Source of the DNA: Rhypophila decipiens
Taxonomy: Eukaryota; Ascomycota; Sordariomycetes; Sordariales; Naviculisporaceae
Direction of reading: 5' to 3'
Length of the DNA: 64,000 nucleotides
Assembly: GCA_033297075.1 (NCBI GenBank)
Contig: MU858201.1
Span: 1 to 64,000 of the forward strand
Below, in pieces: positions 1-12,205 of this stretch (its first letter is position 1; each line of letters starts with the position of its first letter). The notes under the pieces are model-generated. The model was not told where the DNA came from and searched no databases. It saw only the letters and a list, made by a program, of their open reading frames with translations. The position numbers and the translations under genes are program-made.

Positions 1-1436
1 GTACCGAGCAAGGGGGAGCGCAGGCCATTTATATGGCCAAGTGGCAGTGCTGCACCTACTGCTGCCTAGGGCAGTACAAAGGAGCCCAGGCAACATTACC
101 CACATGTACTGCTAGTTCTACTTGTTTGTATTATTTCCATGTACTGTACTTTTGGCTATTTATTCCCCACGAACTGGCGTCACCTCAGACCACTTCAGCA
201 ACGGTTTCGTTCTCAATGTTTCCCGTGAGCTGCTCGAATCACAATCTCGGGTATTCTCAAGTAAACCGTGATGTCTTGGACTGCTGGAGGGCATAAGGTC
301 GGCAAGCTCAGGCTGACTAACACGCTCGACTCCCGATCTCGATATCCGAATGCTACAAGGCGAACAGAATCGAGGAATATGATTGGAGCGCATAGCTCCG
401 GGAATTAAGTTTTAGCTCGAGAGCGACGTACCTGCAGGAAACATTGTCCCGAGTGGAGGTTTCGTTCCTACAAGGTTATATTACCCGCAGGGAATACCAC
501 CTCCCCGATGTAGTGTGGACAAGACCAGAATAGGCGCGCCTATGACACAGTAGCATCGCGACTTCAACACCATTGAGCACTCAACTCCAGCAAGAGCTGG
601 TCCAATGCAGGTTCAACGGTAACGGGACCCGTTCGGAAATCGGAACCCCATCGCCGTTGGATCGAATTCGTCACTAGCAAACCCTCGGGCCGGAACGCAG
701 GCGTGGATCTTTCCGTCGCCTATATTTGGACGACATGGGGAGGGCACATGAACTGGCGTCACCGGTTTGTTCATGGCGTCCAAGTCGGCATGGCACTCCT
801 AGCCTCCAAGGCCCTTTGAACCGGCATGGCGTCTTCTTGCTCCAACGGTACAATAGTCAACGTCTCTCGAGTCTTGTCGGTCACCACGTACCCGGACAGC
901 TTGGAAGCAGTCACTGCAGTGTACGGAGTACGGAGATGAAGTTCAACGCAAGATCACTGGCGATGATACCCAAGACTGGGCCCAAGCTGGGATCGTAGTG
1001 TATATTATCCGATTAACGAACGAACGATTCTTCCACACCACACGGCAGACCACATGCTGCTGCTGCTCCTCCTTGTGGCAAACTGACGATCTTCATCAAT
1101 GTCCACATTTGCCCCGCGTCGTTCTTGGTAGGATACTAACCCGGATCCCGGGTAACTTGACGGATAATACAGTGTACCAAGCTTACAGTACTACATTCCC
1201 ATTGATCTTCCCAGTGCACCACACAGGCGAATATCAGACCAGCCTTGGCCCTTCCATCGTGAACCACGCGGTAGATCTTGATCGAGGCCCGCCATCCGCC
1301 ATCCGAGGAGGGGGGCCAGGCACGACGGGCAATATGGACCTGACCCGGCAACTTGGCGTCATTAATTAAGGCACATATTTATTGCAACCTTGACGGGGTT
1401 TGGAGACCATTTTCTGAACTGAGAGGGGTATCGTGA
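1..1436. other. Non-coding upstream region
   Basis: Nothing convincing is seen here. Short open frames on both strands lack motifs and typical fungal coding texture. The 3' part is the likely promoter of the arabinofuranosidase gene. Confidence 0.5.
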
Positions 1437-1443
1437 TATAAAA
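1437..1443 (+). promoter_or_regulatory. TATA box of the GH51 gene
   Basis: TATAAAA lies about 120 bp upstream of the ATG at 1560. The distance suits a fungal core promoter followed by a 5' UTR of roughly 80-90 nt. I looked by eye for XlnR-type GGCTAAA sites just upstream and saw none. Confidence 0.45.
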
Positions 1444-1559
1444 GTTTGGAGCTCCCCACACTCGGGACATTGCCACTTGCAAGAGTTCCTCTTCACTCGG
1501 GGTTTGTTTGTTCAACTCTAGTGCTAAGTCGGTCTCCTGTTTGTATCAGACCCGACAAG

Positions 1560-3801
1560 ATGTTCCTCTCCACCAAGTCGGCCGCCCTGGCCGCGGTGAC
1601 GCTCCTCGCGTCCGTCACCAGCGCCATTGACCTCGTGGTCAAGCCCTCTGGCGGAAACGTCTCGAGTCCCTACATGTACGGTCTCATGCACGAGGTGAGT
1701 TTTGCATCAGCAGCAGCCAGCCAGATGTCCAAGTCTCCATGTCAGCTACTAACCATGTTCTTTCCCCAAACAGGACATCAACAACTCGGGAGACGGCGGC
1801 ATCTACGCCGAACTGGTGCGCAACCGCGCCTTCCAGGGCAGCAAGGAGTTCCCCTCCAGCCTGGAGGGATGGTCGGCCACCAACAACGACACCAAGCTCA
1901 CGCTGACCAAGCTCTCGACGCCGCTCTCCAGCGCGCTGCCCTACTCCATGAACGTGGCCGCCGACAAGTCCTCGGCCAAGAAGCTCGGCTTCTCCAACGA
2001 CGGCTTCTGGGGCATGGACGTCAAGCCCCAGAAATACACTGGATCCTTCTACGTCCGGGGCGCGACCAAGAAGGGTGCCAAGTTCACTGCTTCGCTGCAG
2101 TCTGGACTTACGGGCGATGTGTTTGGCAGTGTCGAGGTCAAGTCCAAGCTGGACGCCAAGGTCAGCCAAAAGGACAACGGCTGGGTGCAGCACTTCTTTA
2201 CGCTCGTGCCCAAGGTTGCTGCGCCCAACAGCAACAACACTTTTGTCATCGAGTTTGAGACCAAGGATCTTGCCGAGGGAACTGCCTCGCTTGATTTCAA
2301 CTTGATCAGCCTGTTCCCGCCTACTTACAAGAACAGAGCCAATGGTCTCCGGCCTGACCTTGTCGAGGTCCTCAAGGAGCTGAAGCCTGTAAGACTTGTT
2401 GCTCTCGGTTACCCAGAAGAAGCGAAGCTAACGGTTTGACGACGCATAGACATTCCTCCGTCTCCCCGGCGGAAACATGCTCGAGGGCAACACCATCGAC
2501 CACTGGTGGAAGTGGAACGAGACCATCGGACCCCTCAAGGACCGCCCGGGCATGGCCGGCGTCTGGGAATACCAGCTCACCACCGGTCTCGGCCTAATCG
2601 ACTACATGAACTGGTGCGACGACCTCGACCTCGCCCCCAGTAAGTAGACTGACTCCCATTCCCTCCAGTACCCCGGTACTAACACTCTCAATCAGTGGTG
2701 GCTGTCTGGTCCGGCCTCGCCCTAGACGGAACCTTCCTCTCCAAAGAAGACATCCACATCGCAGTAGACCACGCCCTCGACCAAATCGAGTTCCTAACAG
2801 GCGACGCCAAAACCACCAAATGGGGCAAGGTCCGCGCCTCTCTCGGCTACCCAAAGCCCTGGAAAGTCCGCTGGGTCGAGATCGGAAACGAAGACTGGCT
2901 CGCCGGCCGTCCCGCAGGTTTCGACTCGTACAAGGAATACCGCTTCCCTGCCTTCCTCAAGGCCTTTACCGAAAAATACCCCGAGATCCAAGTCATCGCC
3001 TCCCCGTCCATCTTTGACGACATGGTCATCCCCGCGCCTGCAGCAGGTGACACACACCCCTATTGGACGCCCGATCAGTTCATCAAGGAGGGCTTCAATC
3101 GCTTTGACCAGCTCACCAAGCAAAACCTCACGCTCATCGGCGAGGCAGCCTCAGTCCACCCCAACGGCGGAATCGGCTGGGATGGTCCCCTGCAACACCT
3201 TCCCTGGTGGGCTGGCTCCGTGGCCGAAGCAATCTTCCTTCTCGGGGCCGAACGCAATGGCGACAGAATCATCGGCGCCACTTATGCTCCGATCCTCCGC
3301 TCTCTGGACAGATGGCAATGGGCCATGACGCTCGTCCAGCACGCCGCCGATCCCACTCTCACCACCAAGTCTACCTCATGGTGGGTCTGGAAACTCCTCG
3401 GAAACCACCCCATCAAAGAAACTCTCCCGGTATCCCACTCCAACGGCGAGATCGGCCCGCTCTACTGGGTCGCCGGCAAGGGCTTCAAGAACGAAAAGAT
3501 CTGGAAAGCAGCCGTCTACAACAGCACGGCTAATATCCCCGTCACCATCAAGTTTGAGGCCGGAAAGGGACTCAAAGAGACCATTGTGAATGGAGTCAAG
3601 AAGTTGCTGGGGATCCCTACCAAGGCTACGTTGTGGACTCAGACGGGCCCGGGACTGAGTGAAGATGAGCAGTACGCTGTCAACGATCCTTTCACGGGGG
3701 TTAATGTGGTGACGGAGAAGAAGACTGAGGTGAAGGCGGATAAGGATTGGGTTTTTAGGTTTAGTCTTGAGCCGTTGAGTGTTGCTGTTTTGGAGGCTTG
3801 A
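1560..3801 (+). CDS. abfA: Secreted GH51 alpha-L-arabinofuranosidase
   Basis: This enzyme releases terminal arabinose from arabinoxylan and arabinan outside the cell. Four exons (1560-1694, 1774-2388, 2450-2639, 2696-3801) join in phase into 681 residues, close to the usual length for fungal GH51 A-type enzymes. Residues 1-20 form a signal peptide ([19 protein letters not shown], cut near SAI). A beta-sandwich region at about 80-230 precedes the catalytic barrel, with the LRLPGGNML strand motif. The acid/base Glu is in WVEIGNEDW (about E379) and the probable nucleophile is in LIGEAAS (about E463). The C-terminal jelly roll ends at LSVAVLEA. Several NxT/NxS sites fit secretion. The ATG at 1560 was chosen over an upstream in-frame start at 1446 because it puts the signal peptide at the N-terminus. 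The gene symbol is by family analogy. Confidence 0.93.
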
Positions 3802-4441
3802 ACGGGAGTTTCGGAAGGTGGTGGTGGTGTAATTATAAAGTGAGGTAGTTGTTGGTTGGCACGCCCTGGAATTGACTCTCATTTGTTGTGCAGTGTACAT
3901 ACATACCTTGCATTGTACGGAATCTGGAAAAGAAAACAGAACATTGGTAGAGTACAAAAAGTTTTGTTCATCAAGTTGTCTGATATGATGAGCTCATGGA
4001 TGGGAGTGATGGTCTGCTGAGGTGGTTTATCTCTTTCGCTGTTCTATCTGGTACTGTACATGCAGCCGTGAAGTCAACCCACTCCCAGACCCGCTGCGAT
4101 TCACCTTGCACCCATTCTCTCTCTGGTGGATAGGATGAAGGAAACGTCAAATGATAGTTTAATTAGGGGCATTTCGAGATTTCGAGATTCGAGTCCCCAT
4201 TGTCACATTGTGGGTTTGCATTGACAATTGACTCCGGTGTCCACAAGGGTTCTCACTTCGCAGGACCTCCACCCTGACGTAACATTCTCCCGAACGGTCA
4301 CAGCCGGCAGAATAACTTTTTGTCGCAACATTGAACAAGGGGAGCCCGCACTGCCCAGGGAAGGGACCAAAACACCAAGCCGAGCCGCAGCTTCCCTTGC
4401 GTACCATATACCCCGACCTGCCCCTCGCGGCCTCACATCAC
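3802..4441. other. Intergenic region
   Basis: Holds the 3' UTR of the arabinofuranosidase gene and the promoter of the next gene. Nothing else is recognised. Confidence 0.5.
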
Positions 4442-6298
4442 ATGTTGCTAGTTCGTAGCAATTCCCATGTGCGCAATCTGTTTTTCTCGCCCACAAGGGG
4501 CGGAATAACGCAATGGCGGCGCTCAAGAGTAACCGCCCCCTCGTTGTTGGTCGCCAAGACGGACGTGGCCAAGCAGCTCCTCGAGACGGGTCTTGTTCAA
4601 ACAAGAAAGGAGGTCGGCAAAAGCAGAGTCAAAGTACCGCCCAAGACTGACCGCACCCGCGTCAATCTCGTCGATGAGCGGCTGTGCGACGACATCCTGG
4701 CCGTCCATGGCGACAGCCTCCGCAGACACGAGGGATGCGACATCATCGACCTCTTCCCAGGCGTCGGCGTCTGGAGCACAAAGCTGCACGACTTTCTAAA
4801 ACCAAGGTCGCATCTGCTGCTCGAACCCGACGGAAACAAGATCTACAAGCCCTTTCTCGCCCCGCTCCTCCAGCGACCGGGCACCCGCCTCCTCGAGAAG
4901 TCGGGCATCGAATGGGAGCATCTCTCCCAGTTCCTGAACCCAGAGTCGCTGCCCCACCAAGTCGAACAGTCGGATCAATACCCTCCCGTCCGAAACGACA
5001 CCCTTCTCATCACAGCCAATCTCAGCTGGTCGCCCGCCAAGCGGTTCCAATCCTTTCCCAGCGTCACCCAACTCCTCCTCTACCAGTTCGTCACGTCGGT
5101 CCAGAGTGCCTCCTGGTTTCAGAGGTATGGCCTTGTGCGCATGCTGATATGGATGTGCGACGACGAAAAACTAAGCCTGATCCCGCGCACCATCCAGAGC
5201 CGCCGCCGCCTTGCCATGTCGACCGATATGTATACCGAGTGGGTGGTCGAGGTCGCTGGAGGCAACACGCCCGTCAACTTCAAATATCTTCGGGATGAAC
5301 ACATGGATATCGAGAGCGCCCAGAACACGGTCGAGCGCATGCAGAAGCAGGGCATCGTCATGCCGCCGGGGAGGGAATCCGAGCTGTATCTCGATGCCCT
5401 CTCTCGCAAGGACAAGGTCGTTGCTGGCCAACAACCCCCCGTCGTGGCATCTAACGGGGTGGCCTCGCTAGAAAGGCTGTCTACCGAACTCAAGGCCGCC
5501 CAGGCCGCTGATCCTGATGTATCCCAATGGGACTTGAAGGCGAAAGTCAGCCGAGCAAGACACTATCTCAACCTGAGGGACAAAAACGCCATCAACGTCA
5601 TGAATTATCGCGAAGAAATGGTCCAAATCCTGCGCCAGTACCAGGACGCCACAGATGACGCAGGCCGCGCCGCCGCCCTGAAGCGCGCCCAAGAGCTGGA
5701 AACAACAATTCAGAATATGAAGAACAACGGTACCTCGAACTGGTTCCCCTACCGCGACAATCTGCACACCTTCCGCCAGTCCCCGCCCATCCTGCACTGG
5801 GACCGGCGGCCCTTTGAGCCCCTCCAGGTCAAGGCCGAAGAGTTCTTCCCCAACGTCCCCTGCGCCCTGGTGGACATGCAGCCCAAGGCGCCGCACCCGC
5901 TCGTCTGGCGGAATGGGACCGACCGCAAGGTCGGCATGCCCGACGTCTGGGAGATCATCATCCAGCACCTCTGCACCGCCCAATCCGTAATGGAGGCGCT
6001 CAAAAAGATCCACTTTGGCTCCAAGGACGATATCATCCCCAAATGTCCAAGTCTCCGGGATCTCGACCAGCACGGGTCGCCTATCAACACGCCCTTTTTT
6101 GACATTGCCGGTCGGTCTCTGAACGAGAAGCAGCTTCACGAGATTCTTGAGGCCTGGGTCGAGTCGCCTTTTACGCCCGATATATATGGCATGTTGAGGG
6201 CTGGCTACGGGAGCGGCCTCGGTGCTGAGACTGATTACGCTTCTGGGGAGTTTACTGGGAATGCGACTGGCAAGATGAGCATACAGAATTTGAGGTGA
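4442..6298 (+). CDS. Mitochondrial transcription factor 1 / rRNA adenine dimethylase-like protein
   Basis: A single exon of 618 residues. From about residue 100 it has a Rossmann methyltransferase core: DIIDLFPGVGVWSTKL is the SAM-binding motif I and LLLEPD follows as motif II. NLSWSP is the catalytic-loop equivalent. This matches the fungal Mtf1/mtTFB branch of the KsgA/Dim1 rRNA dimethylase family, in which the fold serves mitochondrial RNA polymerase promoter melting. The basic N-terminus (MLLVRSNSHVRNLFFSPTRG) looks like a mitochondrial presequence. The first true ATG is 4442; an upstream TTG extension has no support. The long C-terminal half (about residues 300-618) is an Ascomycota-type extension. 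Whether it still methylates rRNA cannot be told. Confidence 0.72.
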   Translation: MLLVRSNSHVRNLFFSPTRGGITQWRRSRVTAPSLLVAKTDVAKQLLETGLVQTRKEVGKSRVKVPPKTDRTRVNLVDERLCDDILAVHGDSLRRHEGCDIIDLFPGVGVWSTKLHDFLKPRSHLLLEPDGNKIYKPFLAPLLQRPGTRLLEKSGIEWEHLSQFLNPESLPHQVEQSDQYPPVRNDTLLITANLSWSPAKRFQSFPSVTQLLLYQFVTSVQSASWFQRYGLVRMLIWMCDDEKLSLIPRTIQSRRRLAMSTDMYTEWVVEVAGGNTPVNFKYLRDEHMDIESAQNTVERMQKQGIVMPPGRESELYLDALSRKDKVVAGQQPPVVASNGVASLERLSTELKAAQAADPDVSQWDLKAKVSRARHYLNLRDKNAINVMNYREEMVQILRQYQDATDDAGRAAALKRAQELETTIQNMKNNGTSNWFPYRDNLHTFRQSPPILHWDRRPFEPLQVKAEEFFPNVPCALVDMQPKAPHPLVWRNGTDRKVGMPDVWEIIIQHLCTAQSVMEALKKIHFGSKDDIIPKCPSLRDLDQHGSPINTPFFDIAGRSLNEKQLHEILEAWVESPFTPDIYGMLRAGYGSGLGAETDYASGEFTGNATGKMSIQNLR

Positions 6299-6538
6299 TC
6301 TGGGCAGTTCTATTGTAATGACATGGATTTCTACTCGTGTTTTTCCCTTCTTGGCTGTGTATATTGTTTCCTTCTCAGCTGTGTATATTATCTGTTCCCG
6401 AGTTTTAATTAGTTTCTTTTGTGTATAGTGATAGATTGCATGGATTTGGTTTAGATCTGTTGTAGATATCAGACATTGATACATCCGTCAGAACCTTTAT
6501 TATTTTACTTGAGTAAACCACTTTTATTTTGGCAAGGT

Positions 6539-7321
6539 CTATGTACACAACGGAATCAGAGTCATCAACTGCAGCACCACCAACACAGAGACCGATATCC
6601 AGAGCCATTTGTGAACCCTTTTGCTCCACATGTGCTCTAAATGACCGCCCATCCGTTCTCCCCCGTCTCCTTCCTCCAAGCTATAGTACTCCCTGTCCTC
6701 CTTCGCTTTAGGAAACCACCACCTCCAAGAGCAGACTTTCCTATTCGTGAACCTCCAGAGCCAGTCGGCAACAAGCCTCTTGATCCACTCTTCATGGCCC
6801 CTGGCGGCCAATACTGTCCACACGAGTGATACCCCAATCGCCAGAAAAAGTCTCGTCAACGAGACTAGCTGCTGCTGTGACATGTCGTAGTAGTAGTATG
6901 GGTCATTCTGGTTCGGACCCCTTTGACCCAACCATGCCTCCTCACAGAGCAAGTACACCACGAGCATCGCCATCCAGAGGGCAAACTCGGCCGCTTCATC
7001 GAACCTGTCGTCGTCGCCGTCGTTGTGGCGATTGACCTGGCCGCCGCCGTGCAGCTCCGTGTGCCATTTGAGGTGAGCCAGTGGGTATCCGATCCAGCTC
7101 AGTGCCGCCGGGAGCAGCCAGTACAAGACGGACGACGCATTGTTGTTCTCCGTCTTTTGTCCCAGTGAGTCGAAATAGACAAGGATGTTGGGCAGGTGGA
7201 ATGTGAAAATGTTGATGAGGACGATGAGACAGTACGTCTCGCCGGATGAGGTCGATGGGAGGAATAGGTAGGCGATGATGGGCAGGAGAGTGGACGTCGC
7301 TGTGAGGAGCTGTTGCCACAT
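6539..7321 (-). CDS. Multi-pass membrane protein of unknown function
   Basis: A single exon of about 260 residues starting at MWQQLLTATSTLLP; an upstream ATG pair at 7414 is possible but adds a less hydrophobic leader. Four to five hydrophobic segments are visible: near residues 5-20, 25-45, 65-85, about 115-130 and 165-180, plus a C-terminal helix (WISVSVLVVLQLMTLIPLC). A hydrophilic loop rich in Asp/Asn separates two of them, and an acidic/basic stretch precedes the last helix. I do not recognise the family. The gap to the Mtf1-like gene is 240 bp, tail-to-tail. Confidence 0.6.
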   Translation of the reverse strand: MWQQLLTATSTLLPIIAYLFLPSTSSGETYCLIVLINIFTFHLPNILVYFDSLGQKTENNNASSVLYWLLPAALSWIGYPLAHLKWHTELHGGGQVNRHNDGDDDRFDEAAEFALWMAMLVVYLLCEEAWLGQRGPNQNDPYYYYDMSQQQLVSLTRLFLAIGVSLVWTVLAARGHEEWIKRLVADWLWRFTNRKVCSWRWWFPKAKEDREYYSLEEGDGGERMGGHLEHMWSKRVHKWLWISVSVLVVLQLMTLIPLCT

Positions 7322-8346
7322 TGCTGAAATGTGTGTGGGAATGACGTCGATTTTGGTGAATATGAAGGGAAAGGGGTGATTTGAGGTAATTTCTACGGAG
7401 GAATATTTCATCACGAAAAGAATCGAGCAGAATGGATCAGTGGAATTACAGTTTTACCTGTCCTTAAACTCCCCAAAGTTTAAACTACGACGCCACTGCT
7501 GTCAGCCGCGAGAAGGTATTCTGCTGGAATTTCTTGGTTACACGTCGATTGTTGAAAGTCTAATGAGGCAAGGAACCCAAAGTCTCTTCTATCATAAAGC
7601 TTTTGAGAAGTAGGTAACTAGTACCATATCTGGTGAAGACTGAAGTACTGTTCGGGCCATTTCTTAAGCCAACGCAAATTGAAGACAGTTAGTCAGATTC
7701 GAGGAATCTTCCAAAAAAGACCAATGGCCACCCTGATGATAGCCGACCATGGTGTTTTGATTTGGGTCACCATCCGCGGCCGGCCCGGAGTGCTTACCTC
7801 TCTCTCACCTTCGCACGGCGTCGGTTGTCACATATTCGGCCAAAACACTCGACCTGCGGCACGACTTGCCCATGGGACATTGTTGGTTGTCAGAAATTAC
7901 CATCATGACCCATTTTAGTACTCTCAAGTCTAGATTTAGGTTCATCAATGTCCCAGGTCGCCTGTTTCGTTTGATCATTTTTATCTTCTCCTTCAACATG
8001 TATATCCTGTATAAAGACCTTCGTTCCTTCAACTGGATAACCTCGCCTCGGACAGGGTTACTGCTATTATCCTTTTTCTTCACTTTTACTTTCTTCATAT
8101 CTGATACGCGCAGTTATATTCTCCTGAAGTCCCAAAGATTCGAAAGAGTGAGCGACTCTGGCCTCCTCTCTTCTTTTAGCAATAGATATCATCTCGCAGG
8201 TTCGAAATACCTTATTATTACCTTAATCTCACCCAACAAACCCGTTTCCTCTGCTGGACCTAGACAGCAACCTCAACTTCAACTCCACCAGCAAATAAAG
8301 AAGGAATTAACAAAAAAAGAAAGGGAAACCCAAGAGAGAGAAAAAA
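7322..8346. other. Divergent intergenic region
   Basis: Promoter space for the membrane protein (-) and the small Cys-rich protein (+). The stretch just before 8347 is CT- then A-rich, as in fungal 5' leaders. No other gene is seen. Confidence 0.5.
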
Positions 8347-8755
8347 ATGTGCTGCTTCAAATGTCTAGTAGGCTGCCTCGACCGACCCAAGAAGAACAAG
8401 AGCCAGAAACACCAGACCAGCAGCAATGGAAACGCAGGTGGTGCACCGCCGTATCCAGGGAAACAGGATTTCGTCGACAAGGCAGTCTCGGGATTTGTAG
8501 GAAATAAAGTCAAGCCTGAGACTGTTGAGAAAATGACCGACGGTGCTAGGGGCATGTTTGAGAAGAGGACTGGGTATGTTGTTCTTTCTTTCTTTCTTTC
8601 ACCTGTCAACCTATCTTACCTTCATCCGAAACACAAGGATCGGCCGGTCCTAAGATCACTGTCCCGATGGCTGGTTGGTTGTGAGATGGAAAGTAGCTTT
8701 TGGCTAACATTTCTTCTTGAACAGACACAAAGTACCGGGTTTTATTTCCAACTAA
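8347..8755 (+). CDS. Small Cys-rich N-terminal protein (85 aa)
   Basis: Two exons (8347-8573 and 8725-8755) join in phase with a GTATGT donor and an ACAG acceptor, giving 85 residues. The ATG sits in an A-rich leader. The N-terminus MCCFKCLVGCLDRPKK has five cysteines followed by basic residues, a pattern typical of palmitoylated membrane-attached proteins (inference). A short amphipathic stretch (DFVDKAVSGFVGNKVKPE) follows. The last ten residues come from exon 2. I do not recognise a family. The clean splice and phase support a real gene, but conservation is unchecked. Confidence 0.5.
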
Positions 8756-9400
8756 TTAGGTGGTTATCCAAACATCAACGAGCACATGGGGATAGGGATA
8801 AAGAATGTGTCTAGGTAGACGTTCCAGGTCTCTCGACACCTTGTAATGGGCGCTGGTTTCAAGAAGCGGATCTGGCCCTATTTGGATATCATGATAGCTG
8901 GAAGACTATCGGCGTTACGGTGTTTTATATGCATTGTATGTTTCTTACTTTAGACCATAAAGGACATATACAAAGACTTCAATTCCCCTGTTTCTTGACG
9001 TGTCCAAGGTGCATTGTCTGAACTACCTTATTCCTGTTTATACATTACAACACCAACACGGGTTGAACCACACACACAAAACAAGGGAAGCATGCGTGTG
9101 CTCCATATGACTTAACCCGTTAGTCTCTTTGCTCTTGTAGTAAATATGCTAAAAAGAAAAGAAAAATTAAAAGCAGAAATATGATAATAAATAATAAAAC
9201 AAGTATTCCCAAATATGTCCAAGAAATGACAAACTGTCTGTATCCAAAGAAACAACAACACCAAGTACGACTCCGAACAATTCGTCCATCATATATCATC
9301 TCATCATATTCGTACCAACCTCATCCCCTCCTTCCCATCCTTTGACCCTCACGTTCACCCCATGGCCCCCATGGCTGGCTGTCAGGCAGAAGGGTCGGTG
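8756..9400. other. Intergenic region with AT-rich stretch
   Basis: Convergent 3' ends. A-rich sequence around 9150-9200. No gene is seen. Confidence 0.5.
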
Positions 9401-10034
9401 TCATATATCCCCCGTAAAAACCTGATAAGCCATCGTCATCAACCACAGCAAAAAAATCTCCCCCACCAGCCCAAACGCAAACACCGCCTGCCAACTCTGG
9501 CATATACTCTTTTGTTCCAGCCACGCCAGGGTAGCCTCACTCTGCCCCGTGGGATTCTGCGCAAAGACACTGATATTACACACCGAGCTGACACTTCCAC
9601 TCGGTCCCCACAGCTGCACCGATATGACGATGAGTCCGACGAGCCATAGGACGAATAATATGAACCCGCCAATCATTACTATCGAGGGGAGGAGGCGCCT
9701 CTGGAAGATGAGCCAGAGGAGGAGGAGGATAAACACCACTGCGAGGGAGGCGACTGTTATGTAGTAGGGGAAGTACCTTTTTTTTCATCATCTGTTAGTA
9801 CACAATTTTCCGGGGTAAAAGGGAGGAAAAAACATACCAAGGAATAGGCAACAAAAGCGTCTGCTGGATCTGGATAAACGTCGAAAACACGCCGATGATG
9901 GTGCACGCGGCGATCAGCATGATCAGCATCCAGATGTTGAGCTGCACCGCGGGCCAGTGGTACTTGTGCACTCGCTGCTCGACCACGCGGCGCTCGTAGA
10001 CCAGCGATCCGCTTGTTACCGTTGAGGAGGCCAT
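9401..10034 (-). CDS. Four-helix (MARVEL-like) membrane protein
   Basis: Exon 1 is 10034-9838 and exon 2 is 9776-9401, separated by a 61-bp GTATGT...AG intron; the join at the Trp codon of PIPWYFPYY is in phase. The product is 190 residues. Four hydrophobic helices are seen, near residues 33-52, 70-92, 98-120 and 165-185. The loop between helices 3 and 4 carries cysteines (SSVCNIS, KSICQSW). Length and helix layout resemble fungal MARVEL-domain proteins, but no diagnostic motif was found, so the family is tentative. Confidence 0.68.
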
Positions 10035-12205
10035 TTTGGTGAAAATCTGCTGGGTGGACTATCCGAGTCTCAGGTCGAATAAACCGGTATGAAGTTTGGT
10101 AGCTGCTCGTTCCGTCCCGTCTCAAATAATGGGATTGTTGTTATAACTCCTTTCCGTCCGACCCAGTCGACGGACTGGTTTCCCTAGAACCTTCCTTCTA
10201 AACAACCCCAAAGCTCAATCCCGGCTCTTTGTCCAAACTTTATACCAGATCAAAAAGGAGAGGAAAATATTAGATTGAAGACAGATTCAATCTAATCTTT
10301 GATGGCCCCGTCTTGTCCTAACTGAATTCCCTAGACCCAGCCAACTCAACAAAGCTATTGTCCAGCTAGTGGCCGGTAGGCAGGTCCCGCTACGGGCCCT
10401 TGTTCTCGGGTGGATCCCGTCAAACGGCGCCGGGGTTGGGCTGGCCTGTCGTGGCGGTCGGCGGTCGAGCAATTGACAGTTTTTTCCCTTGTTCTGTCTC
10501 CAGTGTTCTCCACCAAAAGAAAGTGTCCGCCAGCCACGTCGTTAACTCGTGATGCGCGTTGTGGTGGAACTCGACAAGCGCTAATGATCCCAGGAGATCT
10601 GCCAATTGGGTCGCAGCCCAACGCCTATGATCCGAAAGAAACAGTTTGTTCTTTGCGCTTCTCAGGCGGTCAAGAATGTGCGGTCGATTTCGGATGGAAC
10701 GTGGTCGTGAATCGGTCGTTCGTCGCGGTATTTCCGGCTCCTCGTCGTGGCAGATCGCGCTCGAGTCCCCTCACCCAGTCGTGTCGGCACCGCGCAAGCT
10801 GCTGTGTGAGACGCCCCGGAAAGATGGTCGCAGACCGGGCCTTGCAAAGAGAGTCAGGGTGGTCGTATGAAGCCGGCCGTTGTTGTGCAAGATGGGCTAA
10901 GAGAGCGACAGAAGATAATAATAATAATATGGAATTCCCTCGCCGCCGCCGCTCTTGTTGTTGGGTTTGAGGAGAAATAATGCGATTGTTGGATTCGATT
11001 TGCGACCGAGGGGCGCGGCGCGGTATTTTGGCGATGACCAACGAGAGCCGGGATCTTGCCGTGCTTCGTCTTGCTGTCGGGTTTATCGATAGCTGCCTGC
11101 CTTGCAGCTGAGGTGCTGAGGAGGTAGGAGGATCGCGGGGATAAACTGATGGTAATATTTCCTAGATTAGGTACCTATCCGTACAAGTGAGCGAGCGGTA
11201 TTATCGTGATGAGGAGGAGTGTTCGAACTCGTTATTTATTCAAAGTCCAACATCCTAAATCATCTACGACAGCCAAAGACAAATTGGCAGTAAAAGACCA
11301 GTGAAGCTGAGGAGATCAGGCACAATCGGGTCTCGACATGACAGGTTCACATCACCAGATCTTTGCATTCATCCACGTAACCTGTATTCCCGCTGCTTCT
11401 TCGGTAGTTCGGCTAACTGATGCCCACATCAGTGAGTTGTCAGAGTCTTGTCCTCTTGATTGATTGCTGCCCTGAATCTGTGTCTCATCGTGTCTCCTTC
11501 TGCATGGTGGGGGATGTGGGGTCACTCAGGGCGTTCGTGGGCCTGGAGCTGGTGGCTGGGCCGCCCTGCAGGAAGTTCGTGATGCTAAAAATGTGAGTGA
11601 CGGGAGGGTCGGATCGGACTTGGACGCTAAAACGGTTTCCAACCGGCTGCTCTCGTCAGCAAGGGATCACGTTCACCTTCACAATTATCATAATTGACTT
11701 GTAGTTTAACGTTTGAATATATAAAGTTAAGGCTCAAAATTGAGTTCGTACACGTGGGAGGTAGTCTTGCATCACGACTACAAAAAACCAAGAATAAAGT
11801 TTTCAATCATCATCAAAAAGATGGAACATATACCCGCGATCCGATTAGGGCATGGCACAGTGGAAAAATGGGCGTCAGGGCACACCGAGAATCTGTGACA
11901 TCACGGAATCAGCAAAGAGACCACCAATTGCGTCCAGAGGTATCCTTAAAGAGAATCCAGGAAAACGATACTACAAGTCCTTCCTTGTGCCGTTAAAGGC
12001 CCGGGATCCAGTCTAATATGCCCATATCCTGTATCCCGCGAACAGTTGCCTCCCTATGTACACACCAAGGAAAGAAAATATGCGAGGAAGAAAGTCCGTT
12101 GATGCCGCCCATCCAAGCATCCGTAATCCAAGCATCCGTAATCCATCATATGTCGCTATCAAGTACCGTGTTTTCTGACCATCATACAGTTGGTTGACCT
12201 CCATC
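10035..12205. other. Gene-poor region
   Basis: About 2.2 kb without a supportable gene. Several overlapping open frames on both strands at 10.3-11.0 kb shadow each other and have no motif, splice support or fungal coding texture. It may hold long UTRs, promoters or an unrecognised ncRNA. Confidence 0.4.

Noticed and set aside
5468..6484. 338-codon minus-strand frame under the Mtf1-like gene
   Set aside because: Antisense shadow of a GC-rich coding region; no motif or splice support.
8200..8215. tRNA B-box-like GGTTCGAAATACC
   Set aside because: No matching A box, acceptor stem or anticodon arm could be folded around it.
10287..11041. Cluster of overlapping frames on both strands as possible genes
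   Set aside because: They shadow each other, lack motifs and have no supportable introns.
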